64,000 nt of DNA from Hydrocarboniclastica marina. Lineage in GTDB: Bacteria; Pseudomonadota; Gammaproteobacteria; Pseudomonadales; Oleiphilaceae. The position numbers and the translations under genes are program-made. The DNA lies in NCBI RefSeq assembly GCF_004851605.1, contig NZ_CP031093.1:3844692-3908691 (forward strand), written 5' to 3'. Every line of letters starts with the position of its first letter. The first letter of the stretch is position 1. This document shows positions 10,072 to 18,170 of the stretch, in pieces. The notes below the pieces were generated by a model. That model saw nothing but the letters and a program-made list of their open reading frames with translations. It was not told the DNA's origin and searched no databases.

Positions 10072-11106
10072 CTACTCCGCCTGAAGAAATTTCAGCAGGT
10101 CATCGAACTTTCCGCTGCCTTCCACAGTGTTGAGCGCGTACCGCTTATCAGCACACGCTCCGTAAACCTGGTCGAATCGCTCTACCTGTGACTCAAGACA
10201 ACGGATCGCCTCGCTGGCCTGGTCCTCTCCCTGGATAGGTTTAAGGAACGCTACCGATAACGAGCGGGGCTGTTGCGGTCCCTTTTCCGCCAATACGTAA
10301 CTGGCGTAGGCTCGCGAGCCGAAACTGTTCTGCTTTCCGCTCGGCGCTATTTTTATGGCCGCTTCGGTGAGCGCCGCAATAGCGCGGTCGGCGAGGTCCG
10401 CATCGCCACGCAGGTTATCGACAAGCTGATCCCGGTTAATACACACATAACTGTAGAAAACGCCTGCGGCGAAGCCGGTTTCGCCGATGTGCGCTGCGCC
10501 TCTGTCTTCCTCGTTATTAAGGTCATCGACTGCGGTAAAGTAGTCATCCTCGATCACGACGCCGTGCACGGTGATGGCATGAGCCACCTGGCAGGCGGCT
10601 TCCACGTTGAACTCGGGCGCGCTGGCGAGCATCCGCCCAAACAGGGCGACATCGACGGCGGCCGGCTTCTTGCGTAAAAGCTTCAGCTCTTCCTCGTCGG
10701 GTGCGTGGCCCTCTGCGATCAGCCGTTCAGCCAGCTCGTTCACCGCCTGTTGCTCTTCAGGGCTGACATGGGCAAGTTGCTCAATCTCAACACTGTTCTT
10801 CTTCAGCGCCCCGAAAACACCCGCGATCTTAGCGGCCCATTCTTTCGCGTCTTTTTCCTTCACACCACCGGCAAGCAGGCGGTCCTGCACACCGATGCCC
10901 AATCGCTTGGTGCGTGTGCCGACATGGTTAGCGGCGGCTTCCTGAAACAGATCGGAGGTACGCCAGTGTCTTTTGAGGCTCTGGGACGACACCCGGAGGC
11001 GTTCGGCACCGCCCATCCGCGCGGTTTTCGGGCGCCCAAGATCGTCCCGGTTCAGGTTCGCAGGGGGATATGAAGTCAAAAGGTGAAGCTGTACAAATTT
11101 CGTCAT
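10072..11106 (-). CDS. cas7e: Cascade backbone subunit Cas7e (CasC/Cse4)
   Basis: The chosen start MTKFVQLHLLTSYPPANLNR matches the conserved N-terminus of Cas7e and has GGAG 8 nt upstream. A longer frame reaching into cse2 adds 23 residues with no family similarity. The protein has 344 residues. RDDLGRPKTARMGGAERLRVSSQSLKRHWR, given here only as the conserved region at residues 21-50, is the family hallmark. Six copies of Cas7e polymerise along the crRNA spacer and force every sixth base to flip out, so pairing positions 6, 12 and 18 do not matter for target binding. That rule is relevant to the mini-CRISPR target near 13530. The gene lies 17 bp downstream of cse2. Confidence 0.95.
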   Translation of the reverse strand: MTKFVQLHLLTSYPPANLNRDDLGRPKTARMGGAERLRVSSQSLKRHWRTSDLFQEAAANHVGTRTKRLGIGVQDRLLAGGVKEKDAKEWAAKIAGVFGALKKNSVEIEQLAHVSPEEQQAVNELAERLIAEGHAPDEEELKLLRKKPAAVDVALFGRMLASAPEFNVEAACQVAHAITVHGVVIEDDYFTAVDDLNNEEDRGAAHIGETGFAAGVFYSYVCINRDQLVDNLRGDADLADRAIAALTEAAIKIAPSGKQNSFGSRAYASYVLAEKGPQQPRSLSVAFLKPIQGEDQASEAIRCLESQVERFDQVYGACADKRYALNTVEGSGKFDDLLKFLQAE

Positions 11107-11123
11107 GGTTTGTCTCCGTGATG

Positions 11124-11711
11124 CTAGGGGGTTCGCTGATATCGAGATAGTTCCGTGAAATAGTCGGTCGCCCATCGCACGGCGAGCCGGTGATTGGGCT
11201 TTACTGGGTAGTAACCCTGTTTTTCTTTATGCCAGTGCAATACGCTGTCCGCGAGAGAGAGCACGCTGGCAGACCGACCCAGCAAGGCAACAGAGCGCCG
11301 GGCTCGCCGGAGGAATTCGGCGCTATCGCTACTTTTCTGCAGTTGTGAGAAGCGCAACTCACTGACATGGGGCTTGCCGGTCTTCTCATTTTCACTGCCC
11401 AGTGCTGCGGCGAAGGGCTTTTCTGCGTTAACCCGAACGTCCGCAAGTACGGCAGCCACCGTGGCCCAGGCGGTCATGTCGGCGCTGGGTCTCGCCCCCT
11501 CTTTGTTTACCGCCATCCATAGCGACCGAAACCCTTCCGTCAGCAGCACATCGTCTGGGGTGTGACAGCGGCGAAGTTCGGCCCGCACGCCTCGAAGGGA
11601 AGCTGTTGCGCCATCGGTTTTGTCCTGTCCCTGTAGTCTGGCCCACCAGTTCCAGACCTGGCTGCGCAGGTGGTCGTCTCTCAACATGTGGTAGTAGAAT
11701 TTCTGATTCAT
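11124..11711 (-). CDS. cse2: Cascade small subunit Cse2 (CasB)
   Basis: The 195-residue, mostly helical protein shows Cse2 features: WNWWARLQ near the N-terminus, RAELRRCHTPDDVLLTEGF, then SELRFSQLQKSSDSAEFLRR. Two Cse2 copies form the inner belly of Cascade and stabilise the displaced DNA strand. The gene lies 27 bp downstream of cse1 and 17 bp upstream of cas7e on the same strand. Length is slightly above the E. coli protein (160 residues), mainly in the middle of the protein. No oddity is seen. Confidence 0.93.
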   Translation of the reverse strand: MNQKFYYHMLRDDHLRSQVWNWWARLQGQDKTDGATASLRGVRAELRRCHTPDDVLLTEGFRSLWMAVNKEGARPSADMTAWATVAAVLADVRVNAEKPFAAALGSENEKTGKPHVSELRFSQLQKSSDSAEFLRRARRSVALLGRSASVLSLADSVLHWHKEKQGYYPVKPNHRLAVRWATDYFTELSRYQRTP

Positions 11712-11738
11712 GGCGCCTTCTCCTTTGTGAGGCCGTGG

Positions 11739-13355
11739 TTACGCCGATTCCTGTTCCAGGGGCGCATCTTCGAGCCCCGCCTGCTTTCGAAACTTTTTGG
11801 CTGTCTTGCCCTTTTTAAGCTGGTACAAAAACCGGTTACGCGCGCCGGTTATCCGCTTCATGTCCAGCGCCTCCGCAGGGGCGGATAACGCCAGTTCATC
11901 AAAGACCGCCACGGCCTGCTGCCGGACATGTTGGTACCAGCGTGCCGCCAGGTCAGGGGGAAGGCGCTTGATGGTGCCGTCCTGAATTCGCTCGCCCAGA
12001 AGAGAAAGCAGGCTGTAAAACTCATGCTCAGTCAGCTCCCAAAAGCGGGACTCGATAAAATCAGTGTCGCCTTTCACGTCGGCCGGCCTGCTGAACCAGG
12101 CCTCCTTGACCTGCTTGCGCAACTGCCAGGCGGTGTCTCGCGACAGCCCCACAAGATCCCGTACCCAGTCGAGCAGGCGATCCTGCTGTGGCTGCGGTAC
12201 GGCGAGTAACGGCAACTGAGTGCCGTACCACGCCCTCGGCTTCATGTTGTCCATGTCGTAGCCAAAGACCCAAAGTCGGGCCTGACGTGGGAGCGACAGG
12301 TTGTCGTGCCTCGCTTCGTCCACCTTGCGGGCGTAATCTCGTACAACCTCGGCAGGCAGATTGCCACTGCCTTCAGCATCCCTCAGGACCAGGGCTTCCC
12401 AATGGCGATAGCCAATACCACCCGGCTGGCCTTTTACAGACAGTTGCGGTTCGGTTGGCTTTTTTGGATCACGGCGATAGGGCGTTAACGGATGAGTCCA
12501 GGGGCCGTCATAATTGTTGCCGTAGTTTCGTGCTTTAACTGTCCGGCATACACGTTCGGAATCTCGGCCACATAAGTCACAACGGCAGTTGTGATCCTCG
12601 AAAATGAGCCGAAAACGACGCGGCATCGCCCAGAATTGATGAAGCGGATGAACATCACTCGCGAACGTTTTCTGGGCTTTGTCACTGACCCGGGTCGTTT
12701 CCATCCACGGAAACAGCTCAAAGCTCTTCGGGTTGGGCTCTGGATACGGCCAGTGCGACTTATCAAGAACGTTCAGCCACAGCTTTTTCCAGAGGCTGGC
12801 ATCGGGTTCGGAGGGTAGTATGAGCGTGGTTAATGGACCGCCTCCCCTCAAGCCCGTCCGGTATCCCTTCCCTCCCGATGGGGCGTTGATCTGCAAGGTA
12901 AACAACGCCATCGCGGCGCAATTGGGGCAGAATGCTTCTGCGCGACCCGCTTTAACAAAATGATCGGTGTTGTTCTTGATCGTCGACGCACCCGGCGCAT
13001 CGATAAGCAGACTGGACGAAGGAATCGGCGACTCTTTATCCAGCGGGTCCAGGTCCTGCATGAATAACGGCCCGTCTCCCTCCAGCTCAAAACTTGCAAT
13101 GAACCCCTCGAATGCCTGTTCTAGCGCCTCCGGGGAGGGCGGGGACTGGTAGCGATCCATCCATTCATCAATGTCAACCGGCGCGTAGGCTGTCTGCAGC
13201 AAGCCGATCAGGAATTGATAGGCAGCCCCCTGAAAATCGGCGCGTGGCAGTGCCAGCTCGGTTACCTCGGGTAAAGCCATAGCAGAAACGGGACGGTACT
13301 CAACGTCCCCGGTCCGGATCTTGAAAGGCAAAAACTGAGATGTGAGTATGCGCAT
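11739..13355 (-). CDS. cse1: Cascade large subunit Cse1 (CasA, Cas8e)
   Basis: The protein is 538 residues from MRILTSQFLPFKIRTGDV, the conserved opening of Cse1. An upstream extension of 54 codons (to 13517) would run through the AT-rich presumed promoter and lacks similarity. GPLFMQDLDPL, then SLLIDAPGASTIKNNTDHF and a CPNCAAMALFTLQINAPSGG zinc-finger-like segment belong to the Cse1 N-terminal domain. The C-terminal four-helix bundle ends in basic residues. Cse1 reads the PAM and recruits Cas3. It is the first gene of the cse1-cse2-cas7e-cas5e-cas6e-cas1-cas2 operon, so a promoter is expected in 13356-13600, exactly where the mini-CRISPR seed match lies. The start has only GGGGG as a possible ribosome-binding site. 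Confidence 0.95.
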   Translation of the reverse strand: MRILTSQFLPFKIRTGDVEYRPVSAMALPEVTELALPRADFQGAAYQFLIGLLQTAYAPVDIDEWMDRYQSPPSPEALEQAFEGFIASFELEGDGPLFMQDLDPLDKESPIPSSSLLIDAPGASTIKNNTDHFVKAGRAEAFCPNCAAMALFTLQINAPSGGKGYRTGLRGGGPLTTLILPSEPDASLWKKLWLNVLDKSHWPYPEPNPKSFELFPWMETTRVSDKAQKTFASDVHPLHQFWAMPRRFRLIFEDHNCRCDLCGRDSERVCRTVKARNYGNNYDGPWTHPLTPYRRDPKKPTEPQLSVKGQPGGIGYRHWEALVLRDAEGSGNLPAEVVRDYARKVDEARHDNLSLPRQARLWVFGYDMDNMKPRAWYGTQLPLLAVPQPQQDRLLDWVRDLVGLSRDTAWQLRKQVKEAWFSRPADVKGDTDFIESRFWELTEHEFYSLLSLLGERIQDGTIKRLPPDLAARWYQHVRQQAVAVFDELALSAPAEALDMKRITGARNRFLYQLKKGKTAKKFRKQAGLEDAPLEQESA

Positions 13356-13526
13356 CGTTAACCCCCGAGTAACAAACGTTTCAGCATGGTCTTCGCACTG
13401 CTTAAACTTCTGCTGAGGTGGATTCCTGCAGGCCATGAGGGACAAGTTCGAGCCCGCATTATGATTCGCTTCCTGACCTGTTTGACCAAAGATAGCTCTT
13501 CTCCAGACAGGGCTCAATATATTTTT

Positions 13527-13561
13527 AAGTTAAAACCTGAAACTTTATATAAAACGCGAAG
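13527..13561 (+). promoter_or_regulatory. AAG PAM plus partial protospacer in the presumed cse1 promoter
   Basis: AAG at 13527-13529 is directly followed by TTAAAACCTG (13530-13539), identical to the first 10 nt of the mini-CRISPR spacer at 13667-13698. Positions 13-16 (ACTT) also match, giving 14 of 16; beyond that the match is lost. AAG is a canonical type I-E PAM and lies on the correct (non-target) side. The site is in an AT-rich stretch about 170 bp upstream of cse1 that contains a minus-strand TATATT (13521 to 13516) with a weak GTTTCA 16 nt upstream of it, so Cascade bound here would cover the likely promoter. Partial pairing of this length allows Cascade binding without Cas3 cleavage. 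The match is seen directly; promoter and repression are inferred. Confidence 0.75.
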
Positions 13562-13637
13562 AAAACAAAAAATTCAGCCAAAGCACACTGGAAGAGTGAC
13601 TGGCCCCACAAAACGGCGATCAGATAGAATGAGACGT

Positions 13638-13727
13638 CCGATTTCCCAGCGCCTGGGAATCAACCGTTAAAACCTGCTACTTCGGTTCGCGGTTAGTTAC
13701 GTTCCCCGCACTCGCGGGGCTTATGCA
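13638..13727 (+). ncRNA. Mini-CRISPR encoding a probable Cas-regulating RNA (CreR-like)
   Basis: A 29-nt repeat-like unit at 13638-13666 begins CCG and ends GGGAATCAACCG. Its stem TCCCAG/CTGGGA (6 bp, 3-nt loop) ends exactly before the 8-nt handle ATCAACCG, which is identical to the handle of the main array. After exactly 32 nt of spacer, a second unit at 13699-13727 begins ACGTTCCCCGCA and carries the canonical CCCCGC/GCGGGG stem with a 4-nt loop. The unit period is therefore 61 nt, as in the array, but on the opposite strand. TAGAAT at 13625-13630 would place transcription start at about 13637, right at the first repeat; no good -35 is seen. The spacer seed matches the cse1 promoter region with an AAG PAM. 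CreR RNAs that guide Cascade to repress cas promoters are known in other type I systems; transcription and function here are inferred. Confidence 0.8.
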
Positions 13728-16413
13728 TCCCCAGAGTCTGGCTGTAGCGCAGCTCTGCTTCCTCACTCTCCGGCAGCCAGAGTCGGGAGTATTTGAGGGC
13801 TTTTCGAGCCGCGAATAGCTGTTCAGCAAGCACCTCAAGCGCCGCCGGCCATGCAGGGAGGCGGTTTGCCAGCGACTGCCGAACCGTTAGCTGGCTCAGC
13901 TCCCAACGGTGTTGGCCTGTTGTAACCCAGGGCAACAATTCGCTCCGATCCTCGTTGAGGCGGACCAGGGTTACCGTAACGCTGGGCTCGTCAGACAGGC
14001 GGGTGCCGATATCAACGTCTTCCAGCCAGCCCCCGGCTGCGCTTGCGGGAACGTAGCCTTTATCAAGATTGAGTTTGTTGAAGTGCCCCATTGCGGCCTG
14101 ACCGCGGCGCGCGCCCTCCTGCTCCAGGTGGCTTCCGAACAGGCCTTCGGGAATAGCGGCCTCGGCCTCATCGCTGAATACAGACTCGATCAGTAACCGA
14201 GCCTCCTGTGGCATACGGATGGCTCCCTGGGTCAAAAGCACTTTCAGGGTTAGCCATAGCTGGCCGTGGTTGCGGTAGACCGCTGCCGTACCTGGCAAGA
14301 AGCTGCGAACCCATTGAGATCCGGGTGTTTCAGTATAGGGGGGAGCAAGGATTTGCAACGTAGGCCCGCGCCGCTCATCATTCGTTTCCAGGCGGTTGCC
14401 CGCAACGTCGCGACTGTGCCTGTGCAGGCGCCCCGCTCGCTGGATGAGCAGATCAATCGGGGCCAGATCGGAAATCATCACGTCAAAATCCAGGTCGAGG
14501 GACTGCTCGACGACCTGCGTCGCCACAAGGACCCATCCAGCACGGTCCTCAGGCCCTGACGCTTTTCCGAAATGCGAAAGCGCCGCCGCTTCAATGGCCT
14601 GCCGGTCGGCCATCACAAACCGGCTGTGAAACAACAGCAGCTTTTCCGGGTCTGGCACGAGTTCCGCCAGCCTTTCAATGGCGGCAATAGCATCGTCGAC
14701 CGTGTTACGCACCCAACAGGCGCAGAGCCCTTCCCGGGCAGCCGCCGCCAATGATGCCAGTGCTGCTTCCTCATCGTTTATGTGGTCTACACGGACCTCC
14801 CTCTCGACGCTTTTACGGGTACCCACCGGGTACGCCGCAACACCAGCTTCAGACACGTGCGTGGCAAGGGGAAACGCGTAATCCGTCGATGATGCATCGG
14901 ACTCACCTTGCAAACCACGCTGCCACGCCCTGACTAATTGGTGGCGCATATCAAGTGGCAATGTCGCCGTCAACAGAACGGCACTGCCGCCTTGCTGTGC
15001 ATGAGCCGTCAGCACCGCCGTTAGCAGCGTCAGCATGTAGTCGTCGCAGGCGTGGATCTCGTCCACGATCAGGAGCTTATTAGCGAGGCCGATCAAGCGC
15101 AGCGACTGGTGCCGAAATGGCAACAGCGCCATCAGGACCTGGTCGATCGTCCCGACGCCTACATCGGCGAGCAGCGCTTTTTTGCGTGAGTCTGCAAACC
15201 ATTCGTTGCAGATGGCCGACGCAGAGCTCTCGCCAACACCGTAAGTGTTATCCAGCGCTTGGCTGGGAATGATTGTCGCGCCGAAAGGGTCGTTCAGTTG
15301 GCGCGCACCGTGGGCGAGTACCAGGTTAGGTTGCGACTCGCCGGCGAACCACCGCCGGTAGACTCCCGCGATGCGGGAATACATGGCGTTGGAGGTCGCC
15401 ATAGTTGGCAAGCCAAAATAGACGCCTTCGACCTGATGTCGCTCAAGCAAGCGATGAGCCAGCGTCATTGCCGCCTCTGTTTTGCCTGCACCGGTCACGT
15501 CCTCAAGGATGAATAATTGAGGTGAAGCCTCAAGGGGGATGTCCTGGGCCCACAACTGAAGAGGAGTGGGCTCGAAGCCGAAAAACGGTTCCACCCCTTC
15601 GAATGGCGCCGGCGTCAGGGCATGGGCAAAACCCAGTTGCTGAAGCAGAGCCCGGGCCCGCGGGATGGCTTTACCATGCCAATACTCGTCAAGATTCTCT
15701 GCGTCGGACTGGTAGGGAAAAGCGTCCTGATTCGAGCCCAGCCAGTCGGCAAGCACCGCCTGCCCTGCCAGGTGCCAGCTCATTCGTTTCAACTGGCACG
15801 ACCATTCCCGATCATTGAACTGCTCAACTGGCCAGTCAGGCTTCATCAACTCTGCTACTGCTAGTGAAAATTCCCAGGCAGCCTCCTGGTCGTCCTCCAG
15901 TGCATGATCGTCGATGCTCTCGCTACCTGACTCAACCGGTTTGCCATGGTGACCGAAGGCGGCCCCCAACAGACTTTCGATCGCCCGCCTTCCATGCCGT
16001 CCCAATGCCTGGGACGCAGGCCAATGCCAGGAGTGACCATCACCCAGCTTTTCACTGACGCCCCTCGTCCAAAGCAGCATGCCAAGTGTGTCATGGCGTT
16101 TCGTATATTCAATCGTCGCTTCTGGACCAACCAAACCCTTTAGCCCGGGAGAAGCCAACCCTTGGAATGCCCTTGTGAATTTACCCAAGTCATGCAGGGC
16201 CAGAGAGAAAGTAAAAATCGACTGTAACTGCTGAGGGGAGATACCCAGGCTGCGAGCGAGCGACTGGTTGCGGGAGACCTCTGGCGAAAAAAGACAGTAT
16301 CCAACTGCTGCCACGTCCAGAGAATGAAAAGGCAGCAGATGGCATGGAGCACCAACGCCATCGTCAGTGCCTGACGGTTTAGCTTTACCCCAGTATTTAA
16401 AGTAACTCTCCAC
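13693..16413 (-). CDS. cas3: CRISPR-associated helicase-nuclease Cas3 (type I-E)
   Basis: The 906-residue protein has an N-terminal HD nuclease domain (His30, His74-Asp75 in LALHDLGKFTRAFQG, His155-His156 in FGHHGKP). It is followed by a superfamily 2 helicase with Walker A TGAGKTEA (about 307), the DEIH box at 451-454 in LLIVDEIHACDDYM, LLTATLP (motif III) and IQRAGRLHRHSR (motif VI). Cas3 is recruited by Cascade to degrade bound DNA. The start is GTG, preceded by AGGTGG. The gene is separated from the Cascade operon by about 340 bp, so it may have its own promoter. Its last codons (encoding PRECGERN) coincide with the second repeat of the plus-strand mini-CRISPR, so the same DNA codes for the Cas3 C-terminus and for an RNA hairpin on the other strand. 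Confidence 0.97.
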   Translation of the reverse strand: MESYFKYWGKAKPSGTDDGVGAPCHLLPFHSLDVAAVGYCLFSPEVSRNQSLARSLGISPQQLQSIFTFSLALHDLGKFTRAFQGLASPGLKGLVGPEATIEYTKRHDTLGMLLWTRGVSEKLGDGHSWHWPASQALGRHGRRAIESLLGAAFGHHGKPVESGSESIDDHALEDDQEAAWEFSLAVAELMKPDWPVEQFNDREWSCQLKRMSWHLAGQAVLADWLGSNQDAFPYQSDAENLDEYWHGKAIPRARALLQQLGFAHALTPAPFEGVEPFFGFEPTPLQLWAQDIPLEASPQLFILEDVTGAGKTEAAMTLAHRLLERHQVEGVYFGLPTMATSNAMYSRIAGVYRRWFAGESQPNLVLAHGARQLNDPFGATIIPSQALDNTYGVGESSASAICNEWFADSRKKALLADVGVGTIDQVLMALLPFRHQSLRLIGLANKLLIVDEIHACDDYMLTLLTAVLTAHAQQGGSAVLLTATLPLDMRHQLVRAWQRGLQGESDASSTDYAFPLATHVSEAGVAAYPVGTRKSVEREVRVDHINDEEAALASLAAAAREGLCACWVRNTVDDAIAAIERLAELVPDPEKLLLFHSRFVMADRQAIEAAALSHFGKASGPEDRAGWVLVATQVVEQSLDLDFDVMISDLAPIDLLIQRAGRLHRHSRDVAGNRLETNDERRGPTLQILAPPYTETPGSQWVRSFLPGTAAVYRNHGQLWLTLKVLLTQGAIRMPQEARLLIESVFSDEAEAAIPEGLFGSHLEQEGARRGQAAMGHFNKLNLDKGYVPASAAGGWLEDVDIGTRLSDEPSVTVTLVRLNEDRSELLPWVTTGQHRWELSQLTVRQSLANRLPAWPAALEVLAEQLFAARKALKYSRLWLPESEEAELRYSQTLGMHKPRECGERN

Positions 16414-16638
16414 GCTGCCACCTATGATGCTTGCCGGGTTTAATCGGTATTCAGGAACGTGGGGGGCGATAGCGGCGCTAGAAGAAAAGTCCGCGAAAAC
16501 AGGCGCTCATAGCTGGAGTCTCTCGAGAAATATTTGGCAAGACCGTCCAGCGCAGTAGCTTCGTAACGCCCACCTCAGTTCTGGTTGATTCACACTACTC
16601 CGCCTACTGCCCCCGGATGTGCACCACTGGCTAAATTA

Positions 16639-17598
16639 TCAGTAGATCCCTGCCATTTTTTTTATCTGGTCGGTCACGTTTTCCCGCAGCTCCGGCGGCC
16701 CCAGAACCTCCACCTCTGGCCCGTAGCGCAGGACCTCCATAACTAATTCCCGGCTGACGGCATAGGGCACCTGCAAGTGGAAGCCGTCTTGCCGCCACTC
16801 ACTAATCTGATCCGGGTGCCAGCACTCTTCGGCCACCCATTGCGCGGCGTTGTCGCTGAAACGCAGGTGTGCCATGGCCGTCGGTGCGCCTCCGAAGATG
16901 CCGAACGACGAACCTATGAAATGGGAAAGGGGCTCATCCGGCAGCGCTGGGGCTGGCTCGTCCAGTACCGTTGGCGAGGTAATACGATCGACAGAGAATA
17001 GCCGCAGATCTTTTGCACGGGTACATTGTGCGAGCAGGTACCAGTTGGAGCGGTAATGAAGCAGCCGTTGAGGGTCCGCGGTACGTTCGGCTGACTGCTG
17101 GTTAGAGCGGTTTCGGTAAGTGAAACGGAGTCGCTTACATCCCAGGGTCGCTTCGGCCACGGGATCGAACACCAGGGCTGAGGTGGAGCGCACCTGCATG
17201 GGTTGCACGCGGATGCGCTCGCTGATGCGCTCCGCGTCGTGTCCGGCCTCACCCAACAATGCGCGTATGCGGGTCTTCAGAGGCGCAAGCCGGTGGGTCA
17301 TCATGCCAGGCTGTACCGCTTCCAGAAGCTGTTCGCAGGCGAGCAGGGCATAGAGCTCGCCAGGGCTCATCCATAAGCCTGGAAGCTCGAATACCGGTTC
17401 AGCGGGGTCATAGTGATGCCCATTAGCCTCCCGGCAGTAGGCAATGGGCGCGCCGAGGCTGTCACGCATGTACTCGAAATCACGGGTGACCGTGTTTCGT
17501 GTGGCCTCCAGCTCATCCAGAAAACGTCGCATGGGGACGGGCCGCCTGGCATTGCGTAACAGGTCGTGGATTTTATAGATGCGGTTGAGACGACCCAA
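16639..17598 (-). CDS. HTH and WYL-domain transcriptional regulator
   Basis: The 319-residue protein has an N-terminal winged helix (about 1-60: RIYKIHDLLRNARRPVPMRR, then RNTVTRDFEYMRDSLGAPI). It is followed by a WYL ligand-binding domain with LRFTYRNRSN, the signature region RLLHYRSNWYLLAQCTRAKD and LRLFSVDRI, and a C-terminal extension. This is the common architecture of HTH-WYL regulators, several of which control phage-defence loci. The start is TTG, supported by AAGGAAG 8 nt upstream and by similarity that begins there. It is transcribed in the same direction as cas3 with 225 bp between them. Position suggests a regulator of cas3 or the whole locus, perhaps sensing nucleic acid; that is inference. 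Confidence 0.85.
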   Translation of the reverse strand: MGRLNRIYKIHDLLRNARRPVPMRRFLDELEATRNTVTRDFEYMRDSLGAPIAYCREANGHHYDPAEPVFELPGLWMSPGELYALLACEQLLEAVQPGMMTHRLAPLKTRIRALLGEAGHDAERISERIRVQPMQVRSTSALVFDPVAEATLGCKRLRFTYRNRSNQQSAERTADPQRLLHYRSNWYLLAQCTRAKDLRLFSVDRITSPTVLDEPAPALPDEPLSHFIGSSFGIFGGAPTAMAHLRFSDNAAQWVAEECWHPDQISEWRQDGFHLQVPYAVSRELVMEVLRYGPEVEVLGPPELRENVTDQIKKMAGIY

Positions 17599-18170
17599 AA
17601 AAACGCTTCCTTACACCCGCGCACAGGATCAGCCCTGCAGCGACTAGCTATAACATAGCCTCTAAAGCGGCATATCGCCATTGCGTAGCAAACATGTTCC
17701 CTGGCGAGCCGGCAACCCGAATAGGCTGCAAAAAAACATGTACTCCTCGTGGAAGGGATACAGACTATTTGAGATCGATAAGTCCGCCGCAGCTCATGTG
17801 TTCGCGATACTCGTCGTATTTGTTGCTCGCTCTCCCGCCATCTTTTTTTGGTGTTGGCTTCACATGCCCGCTCGAGCACCTCTCCACTGGTGAGCAAGCT
17901 GCTCCGCCCTCCCACAACCGAAACCGTGCTGCACCGCTCTGTACCGCATTGCGGACTTCCATTTCGCATTTAACCCGGAGTATGCTCAGTCGTTCCGACT
18001 ACGGGCTATACGATGGCGATCCGGCCGATTGGGACGGGGCTGATTATCATGACCTGGCCGTGGCTGGGGGCGCAGCCCGAGGGTTAACATGAAGTCCCGA
18101 TCTGCCGGGGCCTCGGTCATCCGACCCACACCGGGAAACCTGGCCATCCGAAGATAAGAGAGATTCGAGT
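17599..18170. other. Gene-poor stretch between the WYL regulator and the HD-domain gene
   Basis: About 570 bp without a convincing gene. Open frames here have poor composition and no ribosome-binding sites. A 36-codon frame at 17982-18092 (MLSRSDYGLYDGDPADWDG...) ends shortly before the HD-domain gene, but it has CCGGAG only 2-3 nt before its ATG and no similarity that I recognise. The sequence should hold the promoter of the WYL gene at its left end and that of the HD gene at its right end; no hexamers stand out. Confidence 0.5.

Noticed and set aside
16578-16596. CTGGTTGATTCAC in the cas3-WYL gap as another degenerate CRISPR repeat
   Set aside because: Only about 8 bases match the repeat end and no stem follows; there is no second unit 61 nt away.
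17367-17969. Minus-strand open frame of 200 codons upstream of and overlapping the WYL gene
   Set aside because: Mostly out of frame with the WYL gene, arginine- and cysteine-rich composition, no similarity recognised.
17982-18092. 36-codon frame upstream of the HD-domain gene
   Set aside because: Purine-rich motif is too close to the ATG and no similarity is evident; might be a leader peptide but not supportable.
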